DNA of 40,831 bases, from IMG/VR virus record IMGVR_UViG_3300034682_000410, positions 1 to 40,831 of that record; one strand, 5' to 3'. This stretch comes from a virus. Shown piece by piece: positions 7,000 to 12,709 of the stretch (within the stretch, counting starts at the first letter, position 1; every line of letters begins with the position of its first letter). The notes below the pieces were generated by a model. That model saw only the letters and a list, made by a program, of their open reading frames with translations. It was not told the origin of the DNA and made no database searches. Position numbers and translations under genes: made by a program.

Positions 7000-7820
7000 C
7001 AGAGAATTACCTCGTCGTCATATTCTTCATCCAGCAAATATGCCGGAACGTTAATTTCATTGGATGGAAGGACAATGCCTTCGTATTTTATGAATTCATC
7101 TTCCATGCACTCTTTTATTTTCCAGAGCGCGGCAATCATTTGCTGGCGGCCTAGTTCCAATGACTCCTCGCCGATGTAGTACATGCAATTGCGGTAAGGC
7201 GCGGTGTTCTCAATGGCGAAGAATGCGAACTGATTTCGCTCAATTCCGGTAGCGAGCTTGAGTACATACAAATAGAAAGCCGCCTGAATATGGTATCGGT
7301 ATTGACCAAGGGCATTGCTAAAACCGCGCTCAGTTGCATCCCTGCAACTTTTCACATCCAGCGGGTACGGTGTTGTTTCTGACAGCCTGTCAAATCGACA
7401 TTTAAGGTCCAGTCCGGTTTCAGGGCAGGTGGCGAACATCGACACTTCTGATGCTCCTGGAGTATTCATGTAGTCCATGAAGTCATCATTCATCCGTGAT
7501 GATTCAAACATCCGGTTTACTGTCTCTACCTCATTTCCAACCAGGATATAATCAGGATTAGTCCATGCTGCGGCTGTTTTATATTCTTTCAGACTTCTTG
7601 AAGCCACTTCTGGCATTAGCAAGTAGTCACGTTTGAATATTTCTGGCTCCAGCAATGCTGAATGGATCGCACTGCCAAGATGTGCGGATTTGCTGCCTTT
7701 AAAGGGATTGAAATACAGATTAGCCGGACTGACACTTACGGCTTTAACCGATGTCGAACCGATAGCTTTATTGGCATGGTAATCTTCATTAGGCATGCCG
7801 TAGTAGATGCCTGGTTTCAT
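6999..7820 (-). CDS. RecE-like PD-(D/E)XK exonuclease, 273 aa
   Basis: Resembles the C-terminal nuclease domain of RecE and related phage exonucleases. The opening [20 protein letters not shown] is typical of this group. His53 lies in [11 protein letters not shown]. The active-site carboxylates appear as Asp144 (CRFDRL) and Asp155-x-Lys157 (LDVKS), and a QxxxY motif at Gln179-Tyr183 is characteristic of RecB-family nucleases. It would degrade the 5' strand of linear duplex DNA to give 3' tails for annealing, producing recombinant or concatemeric phage DNA. It overlaps gam by four bases and the 192-residue gene by one, so the three form a translationally coupled recombination unit. It is not the lambda Exo type. 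Confidence 0.85.
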   Translation of the reverse strand: MKPGIYYGMPNEDYHANKAIGSTSVKAVSVSPANLYFNPFKGSKSAHLGSAIHSALLEPEIFKRDYLLMPEVASRSLKEYKTAAAWTNPDYILVGNEVETVNRMFESSRMNDDFMDYMNTPGASEVSMFATCPETGLDLKCRFDRLSETTPYPLDVKSCRDATERGFSNALGQYRYHIQAAFYLYVLKLATGIERNQFAFFAIENTAPYRNCMYYIGEESLELGRQQMIAALWKIKECMEDEFIKYEGIVLPSNEINVPAYLLDEEYDDEVIL

Positions 7821-8113
7821 GCTGCATCCTCAATATCAATCTGGTTCTGCGCGATAACCTCAGCCATCAGGCGAAAATGTTTTGCATTTCGCTCCTGAAA
7901 ATCGACGTCATCATCAAATGCGCGTGAAATTGCCAGCTTACTGGCTCCGTGGCGCTGCAACTCAGAAAGACAGATATCTTCAAGCATTCGCTGCTTCAAA
8001 GCCGCCTCAAGCTCATCAGCGAGTTTGTTGATACGCTCATACTTTTCTACTTGGCGATGATAGGAAGCCCAGCGCTGGTCTTCGATGCGGTCATATGCGC
8101 GATATGCGTTCAT
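7817..8113 (-). CDS. gam: Gam-like RecBCD inhibitor, 98 aa
   Basis: Closely resembles the 98-residue short form of lambda Gam as I remember it: [11 protein letters not shown] at the start, [12 protein letters not shown] in the first long helix, then [22 protein letters not shown] and [17 protein letters not shown]. Gam dimers mimic DNA and block RecBCD, protecting phage DNA ends and favouring concatemers needed for headful packaging. The gene overlaps its neighbours by four bases on each side and sits upstream of the exonuclease, as in lambda. P22 itself uses Abc1/Abc2 and Erf here, so this is a lambda-type module in a P22-type phage. Confidence 0.88.
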   Translation of the reverse strand: MNAYRAYDRIEDQRWASYHRQVEKYERINKLADELEAALKQRMLEDICLSELQRHGASKLAISRAFDDDVDFQERNAKHFRLMAEVIAQNQIDIEDAA

Positions 8114-8211
8114 GATTTCTCCTTCTCAGGCTCAGGTAATTTCACAGGAAGCAGGTCTTTCATCAGACGAAGCCATGCCTCTTCTGACCATTGTTTAACT
8201 GGAGTAGTCAT
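8110..8211 (-). CDS. Small protein, 33 aa, coupled upstream of gam
   Basis: A 33-codon ORF (MTTPVKQWSEEAWLRLMKD...) whose ATG overlaps the upstream stop and whose stop overlaps the gam ATG, both as ATGA. GGAG lies about five bases upstream of the gam ATG inside this ORF. The peptide is an amphipathic helix followed by a charged tail. Function unknown; it may serve mainly to couple gam translation. Confidence 0.55.
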   Translation of the reverse strand: MTTPVKQWSEEAWLRLMKDLLPVKLPEPEKEKS

Positions 8212-8351
8212 TGCATCCTCCGATACCACGGCATATTTACCGCGGCTTTCATTTGTTCGTTGGCTGATTTCCACATTGCTTCATCTGCCAGGAATTCAGC
8301 GATCGCGGCTTTAACCTGTGCAGCCCGAAGTGCGAAGTGATTTATTTGCAT
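8208..8351 (-). CDS. Small protein at the kil position, 47 aa
   Basis: A 47-codon ORF starting inside the last codons of cIII with a strong ribosome site (GGAGGTTTTATG). The product is helical (FALRAAQVKAAIAEFLADEAMW...). In lambda the gene directly after cIII is kil, also 47 codons, which inhibits FtsZ. I see no convincing similarity to lambda Kil, so only the position is shared. It could be an unrelated replacement. Confidence 0.6.
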   Translation of the reverse strand: MQINHFALRAAQVKAAIAEFLADEAMWKSANEQMKAAVNMPWYRRMQ

Positions 8352-8458
8352 AAAACCTCCATTCGTTTTTTGGCTGCATCAATAATCTGTTTAACGAGGC
8401 GTGATAATTGGGACTCAGGGCAGCCAGCAATAGGCCACCCGGCAACAGCAAGTTGCAT
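8342..8458 (-). CDS. cIII: CIII protein (short form), stabiliser of CII
   Basis: The start at 8458 (AAAGGAG six bases upstream) gives MQLAVAGWPIAGCPESQLSR, matching the opening of lambda CIII (MQYAIAGWPVAGCPSESLL) as I remember it. Residues 14-34 form the amphipathic helix that in lambda inhibits the FtsH protease, protecting CII and promoting lysogeny. At 38 residues it lacks the C-terminal tail of lambda CIII (54 residues), but the tail is not needed for the core activity in lambda. A full-length CII gene is present downstream of cro, so the pair should work together. The end overlaps the next gene's ribosome site. Confidence 0.85.
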   Translation of the reverse strand: MQLAVAGWPIAGCPESQLSRLVKQIIDAAKKRMEVLCK

Positions 8459-8525
8459 GGCGTGCTCCTTTAGTTTGTGTGTTTGCATAGCGGAATACCC
8501 TCGTAAGGGCATTTTGATATGCAAT

Positions 8526-8547
8526 AAAAAACCCGCCGAAGCGGGTT
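8526..8547 (-). terminator. Leftward terminator before cIII
   Basis: Read leftward, AACCCGC-TTCG-GCGGGTT is followed by TTTTTATTGC. A 27-base segment containing it (8521-8547) is identical to the one after cI (10955-10981). Confidence 0.85.
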
Positions 8548-8758
8548 AGCTTAAAAATTTGATGTTTGATGCAGGAAAAGTCGCGACCTTTCCGTCTTCA
8601 AGTTCAACGATGCCAACAGAATAGTTACCAGGCCCACTTTCGAACTCTTCATACTCAAGCCCCCATCCGTGAAACAGTCCAGTAAACGTATCTGTAACCT
8701 TCTTGCGCTCACTGCCATTCGCTTCGAACCTGTTAACTGTGCACTCAACCTTTCTCAT
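8546..8758 (-). CDS. Hypothetical protein, 70 aa
   Basis: A small beta-rich soluble protein (MRKVECTVNRFEANGSERKK, then GPGNYSVGIVELEDGKV and FPASNIKFL). It may be an SH3-like or OB-like small barrel, which is a guess from the strand pattern. It lies in the PL operon upstream of the cIII terminator. Function unknown. Confidence 0.68.
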   Translation of the reverse strand: MRKVECTVNRFEANGSERKKVTDTFTGLFHGWGLEYEEFESGPGNYSVGIVELEDGKVATFPASNIKFLS

Positions 8759-8847
8759 CGCCTTACCCTCTGTAGTTACCCGCCCACGCGGTAGTTGTTT
8801 GCATTTGGCTAATGGCTAATAACCATTACTCAGATGCAAAGCCGCAA

Positions 8848-9123
8848 TTAAGCGGCTCTGAGTTTTTTCACGTAGTTCATGCAGTAGGTGGGAGAGCAGT
8901 CTTTCCAGTTGTTTTTATGCTGCATACGCTGACTTGGCGGGTAGTAAGCAACAGTTCCTTGCGGAGTCCTGAATATCAGTGTGTTATTACCTTCCTCAAA
9001 CTCCACCTCATTCCTCTTGAAGAACTTTGCTATTCGCTCATGCGCTGAGTCGCGAGCTTTCTTGCGTCGCTCTTTTAATTCAGGCTTCCAGTCTTTCCAG
9101 AATTCAGCCATGTCGCCCATCAT
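8848..9123 (-). CDS. Hypothetical protein, 91 aa
   Basis: A ribosome site GGAGG stands just before the paired ATGs at 9123 and 9120. The N-terminal half is very charged and helical (ELKERRKKARDSAHERIAKFFKR); the C-terminal half is beta-like with a conserved-looking end (NTLIFRTPQGTVAYYPP, then CMNYVKKL). I have seen this type of protein in lambdoid phages without a known role. A terminator-like hairpin overlaps its stop. Confidence 0.7.
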   Translation of the reverse strand: MMGDMAEFWKDWKPELKERRKKARDSAHERIAKFFKRNEVEFEEGNNTLIFRTPQGTVAYYPPSQRMQHKNNWKDCSPTYCMNYVKKLRAA

Positions 9124-9134
9124 TTCCTCCAGTC

Positions 9135-9158
9135 AAAAAGAAGCCGACCGTAGTCGGC
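9135..9158 (-). terminator. Leftward terminator
   Basis: Read leftward, GCCGAC-TACG-GTCGGC is followed by TTCTTTTTG. It separates the 70-residue gene at 9207-9419 from the 91-residue gene at 8848-9123. Confidence 0.75.
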
Positions 9159-9206
9159 AAATTGAGGGTATTCGGATAGCTAACTCAGGGAATTAGCTAT
9201 CAGGAG

Positions 9207-9419
9207 TTACTCGCGAGCTTTGAGCATTGCGTCTGCCATTCGATATGCCGCTGTTGCAATTAAATGTTGCTCTTGGTTGTCGATGGCTAACGGAATAGAC
9301 TGCATAGCTTTTGCAGCGAAATAATCTCGCAACGTCATGCCTGATTCGTTTTGCCAATCACTGTTGTATGCGACGTTTACAAGCTCTGGAAATGCTGGCC
9401 CACCTGTGTTTTTGCTCAT
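9207..9419 (-). CDS. Hypothetical protein, 70 aa, GGPAFP family
   Basis: The pattern GGPAFPE at the start, GMTLRDYFAAKAMQ in the middle and ATAAYRMADAMLKARE at the end marks a widespread phage family of unknown function. Its ATG directly follows the stop of the upstream gene. It is cytosolic and has no catalytic signature. Confidence 0.78.
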   Translation of the reverse strand: MSKNTGGPAFPELVNVAYNSDWQNESGMTLRDYFAAKAMQSIPLAIDNQEQHLIATAAYRMADAMLKARE

Positions 9420-9701
9420 TCACTCCTCCTTGCCAATGGCTTTTGCTATTGCAGCGCGAGCCATGTCAAACTCTACAGTTTCACGGTCAGCAACGCTTAC
9501 TACTGCTTGCAACGCCTCCAGCAGTTCCGGCGCGGCGGCTATGAGGTTGGCGTCGTGTTTATTGTTAATTTCCTCTGCTACTGGAGTGCGTACAGTGCCG
9601 CCATAGAGCTTTTTCATTGAGCCTTTTTGGAAAACAAACCACTCCTGTTCGCCATTTTCCTTTTTCATTTGCCACGGACCCGGCGTACCTTCAAATTTCA
9701 T
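9420..9701 (-). CDS. Hypothetical protein, 93 aa, with the IAAAPELLEAL motif
   Basis: The segment KHDANLIAAAPELLEALQAV is a very common signature in small phage proteins of unknown function. The first 40 residues (GTPGPWQMKKENGEQEWFV) form the usual beta part of the same family. It sits in the PL operon, contiguous with the next gene. It has no membrane or signal segment. Confidence 0.78.
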   Translation of the reverse strand: MKFEGTPGPWQMKKENGEQEWFVFQKGSMKKLYGGTVRTPVAEEINNKHDANLIAAAPELLEALQAVVSVADRETVEFDMARAAIAKAIGKEE

Positions 9702-9742
9702 ATTCCCATCCTGTTAGAAATAGCGGCAATAAAAAGGCCGAG

Positions 9743-10003
9743 TTATGAATTTATTTCGTGTGCGCTATCTTTAAATTCATCAGGAAGCGACGAAACAATT
9801 TCATGGCTAATAATTAAATAGTTACCGTCCTTGATTCTGTATGCATACTTTTGTTTTTTAATCATCAGATGCTCAGCAACAGCTTTTACCGCCTGTTCTG
9901 TGACATCTTCTTTTTTACCAATCCACATGCGTTTTTCAGTGTTTAGCGTTCCCTGAAAAATCTGCCCCGTTAACGGACTAGCTCCCATAGTTTTTATTTT
10001 CAT
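9743..10003 (-). CDS. Hypothetical early protein, 86 aa
   Basis: The first gene after N. The product (MKIKTMGASPLTGQIFQGTL...) has a beta-rich N-terminus with MWIGKKEDVTEQAVKAVAEH and a beta C-terminus (YLIISHEIVSSLPDEF). I recognise the MGASPLTGxIFxG opening from many lambdoid early regions but no role is established. Confidence 0.75.
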   Translation of the reverse strand: MKIKTMGASPLTGQIFQGTLNTEKRMWIGKKEDVTEQAVKAVAEHLMIKKQKYAYRIKDGNYLIISHEIVSSLPDEFKDSAHEINS

Positions 10004-10010
10004 CGCTACC

Positions 10011-10394
10011 TCAAATAAGTGGCTTGCTGGATAACTTCATTTTCTGCACCGCATGGATTTTATTTCCCAGCGGATTAGCGTCTTTGTAGTAAGTGCGATG
10101 CTGTTTTCTCTCTATTGGCCCGCGCAATTCATTCGTATAAAGAATCGCCGCACGTTCCATGTTGCGCATATATTCCTCACGCTCCCATTCAGCATCCTGA
10201 GCGACAAACTTAATCGGTGTTGCTTCTTCCAGGCTTGCAGGAGTGAAGTGACTCCCTGTTGCCTGAATTTGTGCACGGCTCAAAGTAGGGCGGTGCAATG
10301 TTTCTGTGCTTGCTGCTACTGCATTCTGGAGAGCTGCACGACGCTCACGGCGACGGCCTGCGGATGAACCAGTGAAAGCTGTTCTGCGTGTCAT
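10011..10394 (-). CDS. N: N-type transcription antiterminator, 127 aa
   Basis: The N-terminus carries an arginine-rich RNA-binding motif (SAGRRRERRAALQ, Arg14-Arg19), equivalent to those of lambda N (TRRRERRAEKQ) and P22 N. The remainder is basic and probably disordered until it binds NusA and RNA polymerase, as in lambda N. It is the first large gene transcribed from PL, at the expected place. It should bind the boxB hairpins at 10754-10767 and 12145-12158 and let polymerase pass the terminators in the PL and PR operons. At 127 residues it is slightly longer than lambda N (107). Confidence 0.85.
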   Translation of the reverse strand: MTRRTAFTGSSAGRRRERRAALQNAVAASTETLHRPTLSRAQIQATGSHFTPASLEEATPIKFVAQDAEWEREEYMRNMERAAILYTNELRGPIERKQHRTYYKDANPLGNKIHAVQKMKLSSKPLI

Positions 10395-10485
10395 AGAAAC
10401 CTCCGGTTGAACTTTGGTGATCTAATGTCATGTTGACCTCCGATAAAACAACTTTGGATTGGCTTGCATTACAAAGTAGTTTCTA

Positions 10486-10504
10486 GCCCCTCATATAGAG
10501 GGGC
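10486..10504 (-). other. Hairpin in the N leader
   Basis: A perfect 7-bp stem GCCCCTC/GAGGGGC with a 5-nt loop, about 90 bases upstream of the N start, with no U run after it. In lambda the N leader contains an RNase III-processed hairpin that controls N translation. This may be its counterpart, but no sequence evidence beyond position supports that. Confidence 0.4.
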
Positions 10505-10588
10505 AGAAAGAACATCTCGGCACCATTAGTGGTCGATGTTCGCGCCGGATCGATAGATTTAATTAATCTCAAAATTGAATGTAGGCAT

Positions 10589-10751
10589 TCACATAAATCC
10601 TCCTGTTTCATGTGCAGCTTTGGTAGGTTTGGCGGCTGCATAACGCCTGAGAAAATCAGCTTTGGTGATGCGGTGCCTGTCGCCACAGGTAGAGCATTTG
10701 CCGCGTGCTAATAGCAGCTTTCACCGCATCCCAAAGCTCACTTTGGTTAAT
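10589..10751 (-). pseudogene. Broken small zinc-ribbon ORF in the PL leader
   Basis: Two overlapping frames read together as one small protein. The first frame, from about 10751, encodes INQSELWDAVKAA; one base later the adjacent frame continues LARGKCSTCGDRHRITKADF and then LRRYAAAKPTKAAHETGGFM, stopping at 10591. The CxxCG..H pattern is a small zinc ribbon. A single-base shift near 10712 would join them. The first frame has no ATG; ATT stands where the start is expected. It looks like a decayed gene between PL and N, unless frameshifting and a rare start are used. Confidence 0.45.
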
Positions 10752-10753
10752 TC

Positions 10754-10767
10754 CGGCTTTTCAGCCG
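10754..10767 (-). promoter_or_regulatory. nutL boxB-like hairpin
   Basis: Read leftward, CGGCTGAAAAGCCG folds as a 5-bp stem with a GAAA loop, like lambda boxB whose loop is GAAAA. It lies about 60 bases downstream of PL. The hairpin at 12145-12158 after cro has the same inner sequence GCTGAAAAGC, as expected for a nutL/nutR pair read by one N. I found no clear boxA beside it. Confidence 0.65.
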
Positions 10768-10835
10768 CGTAGATTCGTACCTGAATCGTTGTAGATTCAC
10801 CGTCCTGGTGAGTAGTGCGTCCTGCTGATGGGATA

Positions 10836-10864
10836 AAATTAGCATTGTGCTAAATTATTCGCAA
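10836..10864 (-). promoter_or_regulatory. PL promoter
   Basis: Read leftward: -35 TTGCGA (10864-10859), 17-base spacer, -10 TAATTT (10841-10836), start near 10829. An operator lies in the spacer and overlaps the -10 box. The layout is base-for-base equivalent to PR at 11781-11809. Confidence 0.75.
10839..10853. promoter_or_regulatory. Left operator (OL)
   Basis: A perfect palindrome TTAGC-ATTGT-GCTAA of 15 bp within PL. It has the same half-sites and spacing as the operator at 11792-11806. Repressor bound here would block polymerase at PL. Confidence 0.72.
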
Positions 10865-10873
10865 GCGGTTATT

Positions 10874-10899
10874 GCTAAAATATTAGCGATAATAGCTAA
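10874..10899. promoter_or_regulatory. Additional repressor half-sites upstream of PL
   Basis: Three half-sites of the same type are packed here: GCTAA (10874-10878), TTAGC (10883-10887) and GCTAA (10895-10899). Spacing is 7 rather than 5 bases for the outward pair, so it is unclear which pair would be bound. They may be secondary OL sites. Confidence 0.4.
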
Positions 10900-10954
10900 A
10901 TTCATGAAAGGTAATGAAAAATAATTTAGCGCAGGGCTTTTTAAGTATTTTTGA

Positions 10955-10981
10955 GCAATAAAAAACCCGCCGAAGCGGGTT
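10955..10981 (-). terminator. Terminator after cI
   Basis: Read leftward, AACCCGC-TTCG-GCGGGTT then TTTTTATTGC. It ends the cI transcript before PL. Identical over 27 bases to the copy at 8521-8547. Confidence 0.85.
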
Positions 10982-11002
10982 GCAGAGGTGAGATGTTTTC
11001 TT

Positions 11003-11722
11003 TTAGTAGGTTACCGATGACCAGAAAACGCGGCCGATAATTCTGATGTCAGATAATGGTCTAATTTCTTCTGGGTGTTCTTCGTTGTTATAGCTCCTGA
11101 TGCGTATCATTCCCCCTGGCACCGCATAGAGCACCTTAACTCTGAGCAGGTCGCCATAATCGATAGCATACATCTTTCCGTCTTTTATCGTTTTGCTTCC
11201 GGTATCAACACCAACGGTAGCGCCATTTGGTAAGACGGGCTCCATACTATTCCCGATCACTTCAACGCAAACTGCATTCTGAAACTGTATGTTGAGTTTT
11301 CGGAGAGTTGATTTTGCGAATCTCAACTTATATCCATTGTGATCTTCTCTGAATACACTACCCGCCCCAGCGGCTAACTGCACTTCCTTTAGGAACGGAA
11401 CCTCTACTTCATCATCATCCAGTGAAGTGTTACTGTCCCATGGCTCTAAGTCACCAATAATTTTGGCTTCACCGACATCCTCGGCATCGGTTAACTCTGG
11501 ATGTTGTTGATCCATCCAGCCATGAGTAAGCTCAAGGTTTGTTTCAATTTTCCTTGCCAGGTCATCGCCGAGATTCCTTACGGCTTTTCCGCCAAGTATC
11601 TGGCTTAGAGTAGATGCAGACGTTCCGACCTTTTCTGCAAAGTCTGCTTTTGATTCTCCGTTACGTATAGAACGGTTCTGTAAATAGCGGAGATTAGCCC
11701 GCCTAATGTCTTTTATGTCCAT
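11003..11722 (-). CDS. cI: CI-type repressor with LexA-like autoprotease
   Basis: The start at 11722 gives MDIKDIRRANLRYL, the usual beginning of this repressor group. Residues 22-60 are a helix-turn-helix (KADFAEKVGTSASTLSQILG). After an acidic linker (80-108) comes the S24-type self-cleavage domain: Ala118-Gly119 in QLAAGAGS is the likely cleavage site, Ser159 in GNSMEP the nucleophile, and Lys196 in LRVKVL the general base, 37 residues later as in LexA. It should be cleaved during the SOS response, making the prophage inducible. A GTG at 11764 in the same frame has a better ribosome site (AAGGAG, 9 bases upstream) and would add 14 residues, so the true start is uncertain. Confidence 0.93.
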   Translation of the reverse strand: MDIKDIRRANLRYLQNRSIRNGESKADFAEKVGTSASTLSQILGGKAVRNLGDDLARKIETNLELTHGWMDQQHPELTDAEDVGEAKIIGDLEPWDSNTSLDDDEVEVPFLKEVQLAAGAGSVFREDHNGYKLRFAKSTLRKLNIQFQNAVCVEVIGNSMEPVLPNGATVGVDTGSKTIKDGKMYAIDYGDLLRVKVLYAVPGGMIRIRSYNNEEHPEEIRPLSDIRIIGRVFWSSVTY

Positions 11723-11741
11723 GCACAAATCATCCCACTTT

Positions 11742-11756
11742 TTAGCATGTCGATAA
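11742..11756. promoter_or_regulatory. Imperfect operator near the cI start
   Basis: TTAGC-ATGTC-GATAA, matching 9 of 10 half-site positions. Its centre is 16 bp from the next imperfect site. Possible OR3-type site at PRM. Confidence 0.45.
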
Positions 11757-11757
11757 A

Positions 11758-11772
11758 TACGCACGACGCTAA
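11758..11772. promoter_or_regulatory. Imperfect operator between cI and PR
   Basis: TACGC-ACGAC-GCTAA, with one perfect and one diverged half-site. Proposed from spacing and half-site match only. Confidence 0.4.
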
Positions 11773-11780
11773 ACTCCTTC

Positions 11781-11809
11781 TTGATTTAAATTTAGCAGCG
11801 AGCTAATAT
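11781..11809 (+). promoter_or_regulatory. PR promoter
   Basis: -35 TTGATT (11781-11786), 17-base spacer, -10 TAATAT (11804-11809). Start near 11816 gives a cro leader of about 24 bases. The spacer contains the operator at 11792-11806. Confidence 0.82.
11792..11806. promoter_or_regulatory. Right operator (OR) in PR
   Basis: Perfect half-sites TTAGC-AGCGA-GCTAA overlapping the PR -10 box. Same half-sites and 15-bp length as the PL operator. Confidence 0.72.
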
Positions 11810-11839
11810 TGTTCTTGTGCATTAGCAGATGGAGCACTT

Positions 11840-12112
11840 ATGGAAACCAACGTTAAGCAGTTTGAACAAATGAATGACCTGCTGCGCTGGCGAAAACAGG
11901 CAACAAAGGAAGATTGGGAAGAGCTAGCACGCCTTGCCAATACAACTCCTGGCAACCTTGACCAGCTAGCTTATGGGTGGCGTGGAGCATCAGCTCAGAA
12001 AGCGAAAGATATAGCAAATGCAACTCTGAACTTTCGATTCCCGAAGCCTGTAACCAAAGAAGCAATTGCGTTTCCTCCTGTGAGGAAAACGGCCAGCGGT
12101 AAAGCAGCATAA
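11840..12112 (+). CDS. cro: Cro-like repressor, 90 aa
   Basis: First gene of the PR transcript, divergent from cI, with a GGAG ribosome site. The helix-turn-helix is at about residues 26-60 (EDWEELARLANTTPGNLDQLAYGWRG, quoted here in part: LARLANTTPGNLDQL), followed by ASAQKAKDIANAT, the usual fifth helix of Cro/XRE domains, and a basic tail ending KTASGKAA. It should compete with CI for the TTAGC-N5-GCTAA operators and favour lytic growth. It is longer than lambda Cro (66 residues), with an N-terminal extension of about 20 residues. Confidence 0.85.
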   Translation: METNVKQFEQMNDLLRWRKQATKEDWEELARLANTTPGNLDQLAYGWRGASAQKAKDIANATLNFRFPKPVTKEAIAFPPVRKTASGKAA

Positions 12113-12144
12113 GTATCACCCCCACAACGGCATTTCTGCCTACG

Positions 12145-12158
12145 TCGCTGAAAAGCGA
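12145..12158 (+). promoter_or_regulatory. nutR boxB-like hairpin
   Basis: TCGCTGAAAAGCGA forms a 5-bp stem with a GAAA loop, between cro and cII where nutR lies in lambda. It shares the core GCTGAAAAGC with the PL-side hairpin. Confidence 0.65.
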
Positions 12159-12239
12159 ATCCCAAAACAAATCAAATCACTGGCTATCAGTGTCACCTGT
12201 ATAGCCAATTTTTCTATTTCACTAAGGGAAGAATAACGA

Positions 12240-12533
12240 ATGGAACGTACACATACACGCACATCTGCCCGGCAGATTGAAAGCACATTACTGAACAAAA
12301 TCACGCTGCATGGCAGTAAGGCAATAGCTGACGCAATCGGCGTTGATCGCTCGCAGATAACGCGATGGAAGCGGGACTTTATCCCGAAGATTTCAATGCT
12401 GCTGGCTGTTCTGGAGTGGGGGATTGTTGACGATGAGATGGCAAGGCTTGCGTCTCAGGTGGCGGCGATTCTCACAAAGAAAAAATCCCCGGTGTGCAAG
12501 ACCGAGGATTCTCAAATAACTATGGACTTCTGA
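12240..12533 (+). CDS. cII: CII transcription activator, 97 aa
   Basis: The same length as lambda CII and clearly of its family: ESTLLNKITLHGSKAIADAIG, here given in part as LLNKITLHG, then GVDRSQITRWKRDFIPK with the recognition helix, then MLLAVLEWGIVDDEMARLA for tetramerisation. It would activate PRE, PI and PaQ-type promoters to establish lysogeny and is an FtsH substrate protected by CIII. I looked for TTGC-N6-TTGC sites near cII and xis and found none in either orientation, so its targets here are not obvious. Confidence 0.93.
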   Translation: MERTHTRTSARQIESTLLNKITLHGSKAIADAIGVDRSQITRWKRDFIPKISMLLAVLEWGIVDDEMARLASQVAAILTKKKSPVCKTEDSQITMDF

Positions 12534-12544
12534 CAGGAGTAAGT

Positions 12545-12709
12545 ATGCCAAAACGTAAACGGAAACACCAGGAAAATGAAGAGATTCGGCACCCTGATTC
12601 ACCTGATGGACTGGTTGTCGCAGCAGCTAATAACCGCCCGTTTGCGGAGCGGTTTATTGGCGTATTTCGACTGGCTAAAGCAGGGGTGAAGAAAGATGGG
12701 CGTCGCTAG
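12545..12709 (+). CDS. Small basic protein, 54 aa
   Basis: ATG at 12545 with AGGAGT upstream. The product starts with a strongly basic stretch (MPKRKRKHQENEE) and ends [14 protein letters not shown], so it may bind nucleic acid. It lies between cII and the replication initiator and overlaps the latter by 14 bases. Function unknown. Confidence 0.65.
   Translation: MPKRKRKHQENEEIRHPDSPDGLVVAAANNRPFAERFIGVFRLAKAGVKKDGRR

Noticed and set aside
9727-9745. Terminator-like AATAAAAAGGCC
   Set aside because: The U-tract side is present, but I find no partner strand for a stem nearby.
10483-10686. Leftward 67-codon open frame upstream of N
   Set aside because: Its strong-looking AGGAGG leads to an ATG followed at once by a stop in another frame, and the overlapping zinc-ribbon frame is more protein-like.
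12112-12300. CII-dependent PRE promoter (TTGC-N6-TTGC)
   Set aside because: No such pair was found on either strand near cII. GCAAATGCAA inside cro has the wrong spacing.
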